A stretch of DNA of 64,000 nucleotides from an uncultured Cyclobacteriaceae bacterium (GCA_943788235.1 CALSPM010000002.1:124001-188000); one strand, 5' to 3'; positions 18,501 through 27,236 are shown, counted from the first letter of the stretch. Translations and numbers: made by a program. Notes: generated from the sequence alone by a model not told the origin.

Positions 18501-19356
18501 GGCCTATGGCTACCTGCGCTATGTCTTTAATTCTTAAGGGAACGTCACCTTTCATTTTTACGACGGCATATTCTAGATCTGTAACGGAGGTGAGGTTGCC
18601 CAATCCCCTGATCAGGTATTCGATTTTGTTAATTTCCATCGTTTTGGCACCTACGTCTCTATTGGCATTTTTTACAGCCCTAACTACTTGGTCAATAGAT
18701 ACCTCATAAGTTTTCAAGAGATCAGGATCCACATGCACTTGATATTCTTGAACAATCCCCCCAATGGAGGCGACTTCTGATACCCCTTGAACTGCGCTTA
18801 GACCGTATTTTACATAAAAGTCCTGAACAGATCGGATTTCATGCAAATCCCAGCCTCCTGTAGTATTCCCTTGGTCATCTCGACCTTCGAGAGTATACCA
18901 AAATATTTGTCCCAGTGCGGTAGCGTCCGGTCCGAGGGTAGGGTGGATATTTTCGGGTAATAAATCATTGGGTAAGGCATTTAATTTTTCTAAGATTCGA
19001 GTTCTCGTCCAATAATACTCTTTGTCATCATTAAAAATTACGTAAATACTTGAAAAACCAAAAACTGAGGAGCTTCGTATGGATGTTACGCCAGAGATTC
19101 CCAACAAGGTAGAGGTGAGCGGGTTGGTGATTTGATCCTCAATATCTTGAGGAGATCGACCGGGCCATTCGGTAAAAACAATTTGTTGGTTTTCGCCAAT
19201 GTCAGGAAGGGCGTCCACAGAAACTTTTGAAAGGGCTGCGGCTTGGTTTTCCCCATAAAAAGGGGAGACAATAAAACCCCAGCTGATCAATATGAACATG
19301 AGAATCAGGGTAATTAGTCGATATTGAAGAAAATATAATATTATTTTATCTAACAT
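15565..19356 (-). CDS. cusA: CusA-type copper/silver RND efflux pump
   Basis: A 1263-residue inner-membrane proton antiporter of the heavy-metal RND (HME) class. The TM4 charge relay appears as LVDLGIILSENIVRHL. Three methionines align with the Cu(I)/Ag(I) triad of E. coli CusA (M573, M623, M672): Met711 in LLMPSA, Met761 in PISMYENT, Met864 in RLIMLQSG. The 50-residue spacing of the first two is identical to E. coli; the third lies farther because of an insertion. This favours monovalent copper/silver over zinc/cobalt. The protein is longer than E. coli CusA, partly from an extra hydrophobic stretch (about 530-650). It is the first pump gene, 73 bases after the HYC_CC_PP gene. Confidence 0.94.
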   Translation of the reverse strand: MLDKIILYFLQYRLITLILMFILISWGFIVSPFYGENQAAALSKVSVDALPDIGENQQIVFTEWPGRSPQDIEDQITNPLTSTLLGISGVTSIRSSSVFGFSSIYVIFNDDKEYYWTRTRILEKLNALPNDLLPENIHPTLGPDATALGQIFWYTLEGRDDQGNTTGGWDLHEIRSVQDFYVKYGLSAVQGVSEVASIGGIVQEYQVHVDPDLLKTYEVSIDQVVRAVKNANRDVGAKTMEINKIEYLIRGLGNLTSVTDLEYAVVKMKGDVPLRIKDIAQVAIGPEIRRGILDKEGAEVVGGVVVSRFGANPLEVIKAIKRKISVLEQGMPKKILENGIESTLTIIPFYDRTQLIKETLDTLWDALSLEILITIIIVLIMLFNLRASLMIAAVLPISILIVFILMRMFNVEANIVALSGIAIAIGTLVDLGIILSENIVRHLKEGSDHLFEKIKTATQEVSGSILTAVATTIISFIPIFVLEAAEGKLFRPLAYTKTFALVTALLLTLLVLPTIAYFLFGIKVKEKKINMLFNALLIATGCVMLWILSWFGLFMLVLGLSWFLKTYGPWNNRWIKTLPIGIMIVTSIGLLAAHWMPLGLNEALPLNILFIVLILGVILGLLGLITFKYEYILNKCLTYKKTFLSIPVLLIFLAANIWLGFEKVASPLTSALERVGFTPGQYGPFIVLNNQFPGLNSEFMPSLNEGSFLLMPSAMSHIGIEENKNILQTIDRRLAHIPEISSVIGKLGRVNSALDPAPISMYENTINYKPEYYKNDQGNLVKFKTDESQRFLLKSGMSYTNDELLDQALRVDDLVVDPKGSYFRNWRSKIRSSDDIWKEIVLESKVLGVTSAPKLQPIETRLIMLQSGMRSPIGIKIFGPDLQSINDFSFRLEPFIRRAKSVNPATVFADNIIGKPYIMIHLERERIAKYGLSLESVQQHIETAIGGVKVGTAVNGKERYPIRVRYPRERRDHPEALINIYVNTPMGGQVRLGDLVTLDYERGPQVIKSEDAFLLGYLLLDKYPQYEIKDVIQELNEIIQDNIENGSLIVPTGVHYEFDGSFKHQIRAEKRLMIIVPLVLLIIFIILYMQFKSITTSLMIFFGIAMAFSGGFILMGLYHTDWFLNFTLFDTPMREVFQIQPINLSVAVWVGFIALFGISTDDGVLMGTYLNQNFQKKKPSTIAEIRKATTEAGLRRIRPAVMTTATTLIALLPILTSSGRGSDIMIPMAIPIFGGMVIASITYFIVPVLYSWQKEIQLKKGKS

Positions 19357-19429
19357 AGTTGAGTTCAGTTATTTTAAGGTAACTGGCAATAGAAAAATTG
19401 CAGTCAGGACGAATCCTAACACTATGGGT

Positions 19430-19819
19430 TTAGATAATATAGACTTGGTTCCAAGATTGAGGGTCTTCTTCAATCAAGGGAGGTATCTGAATCGGTTGTT
19501 TTATGAGGAGTAGGGATGCACCCACAGCGTTAGCTGGGTACACAGGTCTTTTTATCGCCGAAAGGCTCATAAATTGGGTTGAGTCAATGTCTAACGACAA
19601 GGCTGCTGAAGGGATTTTAAGCTGCAAAACTTCTGAGCTGCAACAAGGGGCATCGATAGCTGAGCCTTTGTCATTTGCGCTTTCGCAACAGGCTTTTGGC
19701 TGAAAAAAGGTTGTCTCTGTTTGATTGAATAGCTTGCAGGTATGCTTATACACTGATATGCTCATTGAACCAAAGAGGATGGTCAATGACAATAACAGCG
19801 ATAGTAAAGATTTAAGCAT
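19430..19819 (-). CDS. HYC_CC_PP-type small exported protein
   Basis: A 129-residue protein with signal peptide MLKSLLSLLLSLTILFGS. Motifs match a small Bacteroidota family named for HYC, CC and PP: here HTC (about residue 26), two Cys pairs (KACCES and DAPCCSSE) and IQIPP near the C-terminus. The middle residue of the first motif differs (HTC rather than HYC). Family members commonly sit beside heavy-metal efflux genes, as here, where it is the first gene of the cus locus. Direct metal binding by the Cys pairs is plausible but not shown. Confidence 0.75.
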   Translation of the reverse strand: MLKSLLSLLLSLTILFGSMSISVYKHTCKLFNQTETTFFQPKACCESANDKGSAIDAPCCSSEVLQLKIPSAALSLDIDSTQFMSLSAIKRPVYPANAVGASLLLIKQPIQIPPLIEEDPQSWNQVYII

Positions 19820-19947
19820 ATCTTCTAATTTCCGATCTGGTTCATACCATATCTTGTTTACAAAGTTAATGAAAATGGGACAACCTCAAAAATTATCGTT
19901 CTTCAAACCGCTTAATTTAAGAGGTTTATGATTTTTTAACAAATGAA

Positions 19948-19978
19948 AAAAGGTCTTTTTGATTCAAAAAGACCTTTT
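19948..19978 (-). terminator. Rho-independent terminator after tRNA-Arg
   Basis: A perfect 13-bp inverted repeat (AAAAGGTCTTTTT / AAAAAGACCTTTT) around a 5-base loop, followed on the minus strand by a T run. It starts two bases beyond the 3' end of the tRNA. Confidence 0.85.
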
Positions 19979-19979
19979 G

Positions 19980-20053
19980 TGCATCCGGAAGGATTCGAAC
20001 CCTCAACCCCCAGAGCCGAAATCTGGTATTCTATCCAGTTGAACTACGGATGC
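19980..20053 (-). tRNA. tRNA-Arg (anticodon UCG)
   Basis: A 74-base cloverleaf read on the minus strand. The acceptor stem GCATCCG pairs with CGGATGC with discriminator A. The D arm contains TTCAACTGGATAGAA. The anticodon stem CCAGA/TCTGG closes the loop TTTCGGC with anticodon TCG. The T arm GAGGG-TTCGAAT-CCTTC is present. No CCA is encoded. It decodes CGN arginine codons, chiefly CGA. A strong terminator follows, so it is a single-gene transcript. Confidence 0.96.
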
Positions 20054-20066
20054 CTTATTCAAAAAT

Positions 20067-20505
20067 TCATCGCAAATATAGTTGTACTTCTATGAATTGA
20101 TCTACATCTAGGTTTATTTTAATTCCTACTTTCTCAGATCGATACCCCATTCTATTTCAGTACTCTTTTAAGGAGGATTCAATAAATCTTTCACCATTTA
20201 ATATAAAGTGGACTTCTTAGGCTCAATCTTTGAGATCCAGGAGTGTGGGCAAGTCCAGTAGCCATCGTATCTTGTTGGGGTTATTATAATTTTCTATACT
20301 TGATCCAAAAAATAATTTTAGTATTCATTTTGTATTCAAAAAGCAGATAGCTCTGTAAGCCTGAACCTTGATAAGCGGGTATTTTAAGTCGGTAGCACAC
20401 GTCTCGTTCATAGGCATATTGTCTGTTGGCATAGTCTTGGGTATGAAAGATGGTCATTTGGATGCTGAATAATAGGACAGGGGCAAATGAAAATTTCTTA
20501 ATCAT
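20067..20505 (-). pseudogene. possible remnant of a small secreted protein gene
   Basis: A 73-codon frame (20284-20505) begins with a signal-like MIKKFSFAPVLLFSIQMTIF and ends abruptly. Downstream in other frames come coherent stretches such as VHFILNGERFIESSLKEY (then a stop) and VGIKINLDVDQFIEVQLYL, ending at 20067. This pattern suggests one gene broken by frameshifts and a stop, but no family is recognised and chance cannot be excluded. The short first frame could also be an expressed small protein. Confidence 0.3.
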
Positions 20506-20610
20506 GTTCAGTGCAGTTGGTACAACCTAATCTGCTCAGTGTTATTAGCCAGATCATTCATTAAATATTAATTTTATTGTTTGTATAATGCAATTACCTT
20601 TAGGTGAACT

Positions 20611-21234
20611 ATGATTTTAAGGTTACCAATATTGATATTAATGTGGTCAGTTACTTTAGTACTCGCTGCTCAGGATACGACTTATTACGAAGATTCTGGT
20701 GAGATGAAATCCATAGGCCTGAGTATTGATGATCAGAGAGTGGGTGACTGGAATTTCTATTATGCCAATGGTGCTCTGAGTGCACAACTCGTTTATCGTG
20801 AAGGTAATTTGGATGGAAAGCAGCAGTATTATTACCCTAATGGATCTTTGCAAGCCGTTGAAATTTGGGACCAAGATGCTTTACAAGATTCTGCGTTTTA
20901 TTATCATCAAGCAGGAACCTTTGAGAAGAAAGGGAGGTATCTTAATAATTTGTATTTGGGGATATGGGAATTTTATCATTCCAATGGGAATTTGAAAAGA
21001 AGGGGTAATTATGAGCAAGGAACCCCCGTTGGTCATTGGCAATTCTTTTATGAAGATGGGGCGCTTTGGCAAGAGGGTATATTGATCTCTGGATTGGAGT
21101 CAGGTCTGTGGCAATACTACAATGAATTAGGTCAACTTAAGTATGTAGGAGCATTTAATCAGGGAAAACAAATAGGGCTTTGGTATAAATACAATCGGCA
21201 GGGCAAAAAGAAAAAATGGAAGCAATTTGACTAA
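20611..21234 (+). CDS. MORN-type repeat protein (YwqK-like)
   Basis: A 207-residue exported protein with signal peptide MILRLPILILMWSVTLVLAA. The mature part is built of about six MORN_2-like repeats of roughly 22 residues with the pattern G.W.fYy.nG.l...g.y..G: for example VGDWNFYYANGALSAQ, LGIWEFYHSNGNLKRRG, VGHWQFFYEDGALWQEG, SGLWQYYNELGQLKYVG, IGLWYKYNRQGKKKK. Such proteins are widespread in Bacteroidota and often labelled YwqK-family antitoxin; no toxin partner is visible here, so that function should not be assumed. Its stop overlaps the convergent barrel gene by 4 bases. Confidence 0.85.
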   Translation: MILRLPILILMWSVTLVLAAQDTTYYEDSGEMKSIGLSIDDQRVGDWNFYYANGALSAQLVYREGNLDGKQQYYYPNGSLQAVEIWDQDALQDSAFYYHQAGTFEKKGRYLNNLYLGIWEFYHSNGNLKRRGNYEQGTPVGHWQFFYEDGALWQEGILISGLESGLWQYYNELGQLKYVGAFNQGKQIGLWYKYNRQGKKKKWKQFD

Positions 21235-22652
21235 AGGTCGGCCTTTATATTCAGAGCAAAATTAAGTTCATTTTCAGAATTATAGGAGTATTCTAAACGC
21301 AGGACCATATCATACATTGCGACGAGATCCAAACCTACTCCGAAACTATAAAGTAATTGATTGGTTAGTCTACTGCTGATTTCATAGTTAGGATAATTAT
21401 CTACCCAAGCAAAGTCAGCAAAGAATTTGAAGTAAGTGGTCATTCGTAATTGAGCAAATTGGGAGATGGGCATGACGTTTCGGATGTCTTTCGACCAGTC
21501 AAAAATCTTTTTTCTTACTGTATTTTTTTGAAGTAAAAAACTAGAACCTTCGATTAAGTCTAATTCAAAACCCCGCGCTAGGTCTTGATTGTACCCGAGT
21601 CCTTGATAGTTGAAATAGGGTTGCTCTTTAGGGAAGGTTTGGAGTCCCATGATGCCATTGGCTAAAAAAAAGTCATTGCCCAGAGGAGTATACTTATTGA
21701 ATTTGAGGCTAATCGTAGAAATATTAAATTGATTTCGATGTCCCAAGCCAATGGTTTCAAGGGAACCTTCTAAAAACGTTCCTGAAGTAGCAAAACGTTT
21801 GTTATTTCGATGATCACTGATGAAATTATAGCTCATTCCAAAATAGGATTGTTTTTTTTCTTGATTGAAATGGTAATTAGGATTTAAGCGCAGAACAGTA
21901 TCATATATTTCGCTATGCAGATAGCTTAAACTGATTTGATGAAAATTGTAAAAGGAGGGGCGATAGGTATAACTGGTTGAAGCAAAATATTGTTTTTTAT
22001 TGATGACATCCGAATCAAAAAAATCAGGCACATGATCTTTGGTTATGTAAGAGGCATTCTCACTTTCGTTGTAAGAATATGTAAATCCTAAACCATGTTT
22101 TTGATCTTTATCAATGAAAGGGATCATATAATCGATAAGTAAATTTCTTTCAAAACCTACTTTTCCTATGAATTTCAATGTTTGATTTTGACCTAGAAGG
22201 TTATACTGAGTAATTCTCAAACCATAATTGAAACGGTTGATATCACCTTCTCTATTGATCAGCCAATCCATCAAATTCCGATCAGCTATATCTAACAACG
22301 GTGTGGGAAAAAAGTACCATCGCTCATCAACTTGAACAAAAATATTGATCGATGCTTTTTCAGAGTCTTCTAAAATATCAATAGAGACGGTATTGAATAA
22401 ATTGGTATTGATGATATTTATTTTATCTAATTCAATACTTTTTTTGATATTATCGAGCGTGCTATGAATTCCCTTTTTTAAACTCATTTCTCTAAGAATA
22501 ATTTTTTCTTTGGTCTTTTTATTTCCTAAAATGAAAATTTCATCGACTCTCAATAGTGAGGCATCCATAGGAAGATCAGATGCATTTTGAGCTTTCAAGT
22601 TTAGGATTGAAAGGATAAAAATAAAAATAAGTAAATAGAGGTTATTATTCAA
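21231..22652 (-). CDS. BamA/TamA-family outer-membrane protein with one POTRA domain
   Basis: A 473-residue protein with signal peptide MNNNLYLLIFIFILSILNLKA. A single POTRA-like domain occupies about residues 35-115 (RVDEIFILGNKKTKEKIILREM, INTNLFNTVSIDIL). The rest is a 16-strand-type barrel with alternating segments such as FNYGLRITQYNLLG, KHGLGFTYSYNESE and the terminal MVLRLEYSYNSENELNFALNI. With only one POTRA it is far shorter than BamA and resembles surface-antigen D15-like proteins of unknown cargo, possibly involved in outer-membrane insertion or secretion. Confidence 0.82.
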   Translation of the reverse strand: MNNNLYLLIFIFILSILNLKAQNASDLPMDASLLRVDEIFILGNKKTKEKIILREMSLKKGIHSTLDNIKKSIELDKINIINTNLFNTVSIDILEDSEKASINIFVQVDERWYFFPTPLLDIADRNLMDWLINREGDINRFNYGLRITQYNLLGQNQTLKFIGKVGFERNLLIDYMIPFIDKDQKHGLGFTYSYNESENASYITKDHVPDFFDSDVINKKQYFASTSYTYRPSFYNFHQISLSYLHSEIYDTVLRLNPNYHFNQEKKQSYFGMSYNFISDHRNNKRFATSGTFLEGSLETIGLGHRNQFNISTISLKFNKYTPLGNDFFLANGIMGLQTFPKEQPYFNYQGLGYNQDLARGFELDLIEGSSFLLQKNTVRKKIFDWSKDIRNVMPISQFAQLRMTTYFKFFADFAWVDNYPNYEISSRLTNQLLYSFGVGLDLVAMYDMVLRLEYSYNSENELNFALNIKADL

Positions 22653-22710
22653 GCTGATATCTTCTGACGTGGTATCTATTCAATTAAGAACGCAAACAGA
22701 ACTAAAATTA

Positions 22711-22741
22711 TTGGTTAGACCAAATCAATTATCTAGTATTG
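22711..22741 (+). promoter_or_regulatory. candidate promoter TTG-N20-TAGTATTG for yidD
   Basis: TTG at 22711-22713 and TAGTATTG at 22734-22741 are spaced by 20 bases and match the Bacteroidota consensus with one mismatch. The -7 element ends only 4 bases before the yidD ATG at 22746, so the transcript may have almost no 5' leader. Confidence 0.4.
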
Positions 22742-22745
22742 TGTC

Positions 22746-22967
22746 ATGAAAATGCTTTTTCGCAAGTTGTTGACCCTGCCTATTGTTATCTATCAACTCA
22801 GCATTTCTCCATTTTTACCAAGTTCCTGTAGGTTTACCCCAACATGTTCTAATTATGCCAAAGAGGCCATTATGAAGCATGGGGCATTAAAAGGATTATT
22901 TTTAGCTGCCCAAAGGTTCTCTGCTTGTCATCCTTGGGGGCGGAGTGGGCACGATCCTGTTCCTTAG
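22746..22967 (+). CDS. yidD: membrane protein insertion efficiency factor YidD
   Basis: A 73-residue protein with the full family signature: LPIVIYQLSISPFLPSSCRF, PTCSNYAKEAI and the C-terminal HPWGRSGHDPVP. The Cys residues in SCRF, PTCS and SACHPWG are conserved. YidD assists YidC-dependent insertion of inner-membrane proteins. In many bacteria it lies between rnpA and yidC; here it is isolated between a BamA-like gene and nadE. It converges on nadE with a 2-base gap. Confidence 0.95.
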   Translation: MKMLFRKLLTLPIVIYQLSISPFLPSSCRFTPTCSNYAKEAIMKHGALKGLFLAAQRFSACHPWGRSGHDPVP

Positions 22968-22969
22968 AA

Positions 22970-24805
22970 TCATATTTTGTCCAATTCATCCAATTCTTCT
23001 TTGAATCCACTGGATAAGATGGGGAATCTACACCAAGTCCTTGGATCTACATTAAAGGCATCCATGTGAAAGCTTGGCGCTAACCGTTCTCTTTTCCATT
23101 GATTAATAGACCAAAGTCTAAAAAATTTCTTGATCCAACTTTTAATATCTGCCCCGTATGCGGGCTTCATTTTTTCGTAGATCATGGTGGGAGAATATTT
23201 ATGTTGGATCGCCCATAGTTCAATTTCTACTAAAACCTTGAAAGGCATAAGATCTGTTTCATCTTCTTGTTTTTTATTTAAAGGTCTCAGTTCTGCCGTA
23301 GGTGTAAGGTTGTTTACGTGACTTAATCCCGTATATTTTAAGGTAGTTTCTGCATATTTTAGCCACTCTATAATAAAATACTTATCTACCGCAGCAATAG
23401 GCGATATACTACCGCTGGTATCACCGTCCATAGTCGTATAGCCCACATCACCTTCGCTTCTATTGGAGGTGGTTAGTAATAGAGAATGATTGATATTAGC
23501 CAACATCCAAATGATGGGAGATCTACTTCGAGCTTGGATATTTTGTAGGGTGATGTCATCTTGATCCCAAGTGAGTTTTCTCCCAATGGCATCCTCAATG
23601 GTATCGCAATATCCTTTGACCTGGTTATCAATATTCCACTCATAATGGGTAGCACCTATGAACTCAGCTAATTTCCGTGCGGAGGCTGCGGTTTCTGCAG
23701 AGGAGTTTTGAGTACCTTGATAAGCAGTAACCATTATTGAAGCCATTATCTCCTTGATATTTTTTAAGTCGACAGGAAGCTTTAGTCTTCTTATTACCGT
23801 TGCAATTCCTAATTCTTGAATGGCCAATTCCACCATTCTTCGTACCATGATGGCAATAGTGCACGAATCAGCTCCCCCACTCAAGGAGAGTACAAATCCT
23901 TTGTTTTTACTTTTTATCAAGTAATCAAAAAGTGCTAAGGGCAGTGCTTGACTCATTTCTTCGAGTTTGCTGGTATAATCTTTCTTTATATTTGTGGAGG
24001 AGGTTTGGCCATCAAAGTCCACCTCACAGTAGAGTATATTGAAGGGTTTGAAGGAAAATCGGGTATTATGTCCAATCAAATTTCCATTTTGAGCAATTAA
24101 AATATCGCCGTCATAAATCATTCTACCCGCTTCATTACCAAGGAGATTGGTATAAAGGTAGGTGCAATTGAATTTTTTTGAACTAGAGACCACTAGTTGT
24201 TCTCTATATTTTTCTTTTTCGAAAGCAAAATGGCTGGCGCTTGGGTTGAGTATGAGTTCAACCCCTTTGGTGACTAAATGATTGGCGGGACGGTCTTCTT
24301 GCCAAGCATCTTCACAAATTTCAAATCCAACCTTTATATTTTTTAATTCTAAGGAAATAGCACCGATCTGAATTGGTTGACTGGCAATATTTAAAGTTTC
24401 TATTTTATGGTAGGGCCAAGAGGAGAACCATCTTTTTTCATAGTGAATGCCATCATTCGCTAGATTATGTTTGGCATAAACACCGAGAATTTTCTTATCT
24501 TTAATAATCGCAATACAGTTATAGATTTGGTCCTCAAATCGGACAGGCAAGCCCAGAGAGGTAGTGAGGCCCGAGGTGAAAGGGAGGAGTTCAATCAATT
24601 TGGTCTGAGCGGTCTCACAAAGCCAGGTACTTAAAAACATGTCTTCACAGCCATATCCGGTAATACAGAGTTCGGGAAGACACAAAAGCTCAATACTATT
24701 TTTTTGAGCTTCTTGAAAGACATCTTTAATGTTTTTCAAATTATGGTCCCAATCCATCGGAATTTGGTTGAGGCAGGCGCCTCCAATACGCAAAATTTTA
24801 CTCAT
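22970..24805 (-). CDS. nadE: glutamine-dependent NAD+ synthetase
   Basis: A 611-residue two-domain enzyme. The N-terminal nitrilase-type glutaminase (about 1-270) has Glu in LCLPELCITGYG, Lys in GVYAKHNL and the nucleophile Cys in GFEICEDAW. The C-terminal NAD synthetase domain (about 290-611) has the PP-loop LSLSGGADSCT and later TTSNRSEGDVGYTTMDGD. The enzyme amidates nicotinate adenine dinucleotide with glutamine and ATP, the last step of NAD synthesis. The start overlaps the end of rnc by 8 bases. Confidence 0.95.
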   Translation of the reverse strand: MSKILRIGGACLNQIPMDWDHNLKNIKDVFQEAQKNSIELLCLPELCITGYGCEDMFLSTWLCETAQTKLIELLPFTSGLTTSLGLPVRFEDQIYNCIAIIKDKKILGVYAKHNLANDGIHYEKRWFSSWPYHKIETLNIASQPIQIGAISLELKNIKVGFEICEDAWQEDRPANHLVTKGVELILNPSASHFAFEKEKYREQLVVSSSKKFNCTYLYTNLLGNEAGRMIYDGDILIAQNGNLIGHNTRFSFKPFNILYCEVDFDGQTSSTNIKKDYTSKLEEMSQALPLALFDYLIKSKNKGFVLSLSGGADSCTIAIMVRRMVELAIQELGIATVIRRLKLPVDLKNIKEIMASIMVTAYQGTQNSSAETAASARKLAEFIGATHYEWNIDNQVKGYCDTIEDAIGRKLTWDQDDITLQNIQARSRSPIIWMLANINHSLLLTTSNRSEGDVGYTTMDGDTSGSISPIAAVDKYFIIEWLKYAETTLKYTGLSHVNNLTPTAELRPLNKKQEDETDLMPFKVLVEIELWAIQHKYSPTMIYEKMKPAYGADIKSWIKKFFRLWSINQWKRERLAPSFHMDAFNVDPRTWCRFPILSSGFKEELDELDKI

Positions 24806-25544
24806 CGATTTGCTCTTCCAATACTTCTAAAGTCCTCCTTGCAGCATCTTGCGCTGCCTTTTTTTTACTTAATCCGTAGCCAATTTCGTAAACTTGTTTG
24901 TCAATGACCACTTGTGTGGTAAATTGGTTTTTCTTAATTGAGCCGTTTAAATCGAGTGCTTTAAAGAAGATTTGCTTATTTTCTTTTTGTGCCCACTCAA
25001 TCAGTTTACTTTTATGATTGGTAGTGGTATGTATTAACTCATCCAAATCATAATGGGCAAGTATGATTTTTTCAATGATAAATTTGCGGCATTTCGAAAA
25101 CCCTTTATCTCTATAAACGGCCCCAATTAATGCTTCTAAAGAATCACCAAAAATTGATTTAGGCATGACCGCGTACTGATTCTTATGAAATTTAATCAGT
25201 TGATTCAGGCCTATTTTTCTTGAAAGCAGATTGAGGGATTCTCTATTCACAATTTTTGATCTGATCTCTGTCAGAAATCCTTCATCTTTAAAAGGAAATT
25301 GGGTAAACAGGTAGTCTGCTACGACCATGCCCAGAACCGCATCGCCTAGATATTCTAATCTTTCATTGGACTCTTTGATTCCGTGGAAATTTACGGCAGC
25401 AGCACTACTGTGGTTTACCGCTAATTTGTAGAGGCCAACGTTGTAAACAAGTTGGCCGGTGATGGATTGGATGGCGTTTAAAAAAACGCGTTCTTTTTTT
25501 GATAAAAATAGGTTCCGTAGGCTCGCTAAATTACGAAAAAGCAC
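24798..25544 (-). CDS. rnc: ribonuclease III
   Basis: A 248-residue enzyme. The catalytic domain (about 15-160) has the signature NERLEYLGDAVLGMVVADYL and the second acidic set GDSLEALIGAVYRDKG. The C-terminal double-stranded-RNA-binding domain (about 172-245) ends in GYGLSKKKAAQDAARRTLEVL. It processes rRNA precursors and other duplex RNA. It abuts fabF (one shared base) in the order acpP-fabF-rnc, common in Bacteroidota. Confidence 0.95.
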   Translation of the reverse strand: MLFRNLASLRNLFLSKKERVFLNAIQSITGQLVYNVGLYKLAVNHSSAAAVNFHGIKESNERLEYLGDAVLGMVVADYLFTQFPFKDEGFLTEIRSKIVNRESLNLLSRKIGLNQLIKFHKNQYAVMPKSIFGDSLEALIGAVYRDKGFSKCRKFIIEKIILAHYDLDELIHTTTNHKSKLIEWAQKENKQIFFKALDLNGSIKKNQFTTQVVIDKQVYEIGYGLSKKKAAQDAARRTLEVLEEQIDE

Positions 25545-26797
25545 TAAGCTTTGTATTTACCTAAAATAAGTGAGGTATTATGACCTCCAAATCCAAAGGT
25601 GTTGCTCATGACAACATCTACATTCCTTTTCTGTGCCTTATCAAAGGTTAGATTGAGTTTGGCATCAATTTCAGGATCATCTGTAAAATGATTGATCGTG
25701 GGAGGGATGACTCTTTTTTCAATGGCCATAAGGCAGGCTATGGCTTCAATGGCTCCCGCCGCTCCCAATAGATGTCCCGTCATGGACTTGGTCGAACTGA
25801 TATTTAGGTCGTAGGCATGGTCGCCGTAAACTCTTTGAATGGCTTTTATTTCTCCAGAATCTCCCAAGGGCGTAGAAGTGCCGTGGGTATTTACATAATC
25901 TATTTCATTTCCACTCAAGCCTGCCTCTTTCAGGGCATACTGCATGACTTTAGTAATTCCTGTTCCCTCAGGGTGAGGTGCGGTAATGTGGTAAGCATCT
26001 GCAGACATTCCACCTCCCAAAACTTCCGCGTATATTTTAGCTCCCCTTGCTTTGGCATGCCCCAGTTCTTCAAGCATGAGGGCACCAGCTCCTTCACCCA
26101 AAACAAAACCATCCCGGTCTTTGTCATAGGGTCTTGACGCGGTTAATGGATCATCATTGCGCTCCGAAAGAGCTTTCATGGCGTTAAAACCACCCATGGA
26201 AGCAATTTGTACTCCAGCTTCTGAACCCCCAGTTAAGATCATTTTGGACTTGCCTAATCGTATGTAAGTAAAACTGTCATAAATGGCATGATTAGAGGAA
26301 GCACATGCAGATACTGTAGCATAGTTGGGACCTCTAAACCCATATTTAATGGAGAGTAGTCCTGGAGTAATATCAATGATCATTTTGGGTATGAAAAACG
26401 GGTTAAATCTAGGGGTACCGTCTCCCAATCCGTAAGCAATGGCTTCTTCTTGAAATGTTTTCAATCCTCCAATTCCAGATCCCCAAATAACACCTACGGA
26501 ATCTTTGTCTAAGCTTTCTAAGTTGATACCACAATCTTTGACAGCTTCTTCGCCTACGACCATTCCAAACTGGGTATTGGGATCCATTTTTTTGACCTCT
26601 TTTCTATTTAAGTGGTCAAGGATATCAAAGTTCTTTATCTCACAGGCAAACTTTGTTCTGAATTTTTCTGGATCGAAACGTGTAATGGGGCCAGCGCCAT
26701 TAGTACCCTTTTCTAAACTTGACCAATATTCTTCTCTATTGTTGCCAATGGGTGTTAGGGCGCCAACCCCTGTTATAACTACACGTTTTAATTCCAT
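25544..26797 (-). CDS. fabF: beta-ketoacyl-ACP synthase II
   Basis: A 417-residue thiolase-fold condensing enzyme. The catalytic Cys lies in TVSACASSNHAI (about residue 165), the two His residues in NTHGTSTPLGD (about 305) and STKSMTGHLLGAAGA (about 342). The C-terminal NTFGFGGHNTSLIL is typical. It elongates acyl-ACP with malonyl-ACP in fatty-acid synthesis and, in E. coli, controls temperature-dependent cis-vaccenate. It lies 16 bases after acpP, which encodes its substrate carrier. Confidence 0.96.
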   Translation of the reverse strand: MELKRVVITGVGALTPIGNNREEYWSSLEKGTNGAGPITRFDPEKFRTKFACEIKNFDILDHLNRKEVKKMDPNTQFGMVVGEEAVKDCGINLESLDKDSVGVIWGSGIGGLKTFQEEAIAYGLGDGTPRFNPFFIPKMIIDITPGLLSIKYGFRGPNYATVSACASSNHAIYDSFTYIRLGKSKMILTGGSEAGVQIASMGGFNAMKALSERNDDPLTASRPYDKDRDGFVLGEGAGALMLEELGHAKARGAKIYAEVLGGGMSADAYHITAPHPEGTGITKVMQYALKEAGLSGNEIDYVNTHGTSTPLGDSGEIKAIQRVYGDHAYDLNISSTKSMTGHLLGAAGAIEAIACLMAIEKRVIPPTINHFTDDPEIDAKLNLTFDKAQKRNVDVVMSNTFGFGGHNTSLILGKYKA

Positions 26798-26813
26798 TTG
26801 TATTGAACTGAAC

Positions 26814-27050
26814 CTATTTAACGTTTTCTTCCAAATAAGTAATTGCCTGTCCTACCGTGCCGATGTTTTCAGCTTGGTCGTCAGGGATGGAAATATTAAA
26901 TTCTTTTTCAAATTCCATGATTAATTCTACTGTATCAAGGGAGTCGGCTCCCAGATCATTGGTGAAGCTGGCCTCGGTAGTTACCTCAGGCTCTTCAACA
27001 CCTAACTTATCTACAATGATCGCCGTTACTTTTTGAGCAATTTCTGACAT
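26814..27050 (-). CDS. acpP: acyl carrier protein
   Basis: A 78-residue acidic protein with the phosphopantetheine attachment site [17 protein letters not shown], the Ser at about residue 40. Length and helix pattern are standard. It carries growing acyl chains in fatty-acid and lipid A synthesis. It heads the acpP-fabF-rnc-nadE run and is divergent from the IPExxxVDY gene across a 186-base AT-rich gap holding both promoters. Confidence 0.97.
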   Translation of the reverse strand: MSEIAQKVTAIIVDKLGVEEPEVTTEASFTNDLGADSLDTVELIMEFEKEFNISIPDDQAENIGTVGQAITYLEENVK

Positions 27051-27236
27051 TTCTTTAATGTTTAATTTAAAATCTTTGCAAAGAAATACATATCCGATGT
27101 AAATTCAAACTCTTTGATTTATCCAAATGATGAGGAGGGTATTTATTTTTGTAATTTTATTCTCTAATTTAACGATAAAAGCATAAACTCTAAAATTTAG
27201 CTTAACAAAAAATATTTGCTTTTTGAAAATAGATAA

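Noticed and set aside
18317-18709. 130-codon plus-strand frame inside cusA
   Set aside because: It lies entirely opposite the conserved CusA sequence and shows no coherent protein features.
19980-20053. tRNA-linked integrative element
   Set aside because: No integrase and no direct repeat of the tRNA 3' end were noticed nearby.
20611-21234. Antitoxin of a toxin-antitoxin pair (YwqK label)
   Set aside because: No toxin gene is adjacent; the protein is exported and consists only of MORN-like repeats.
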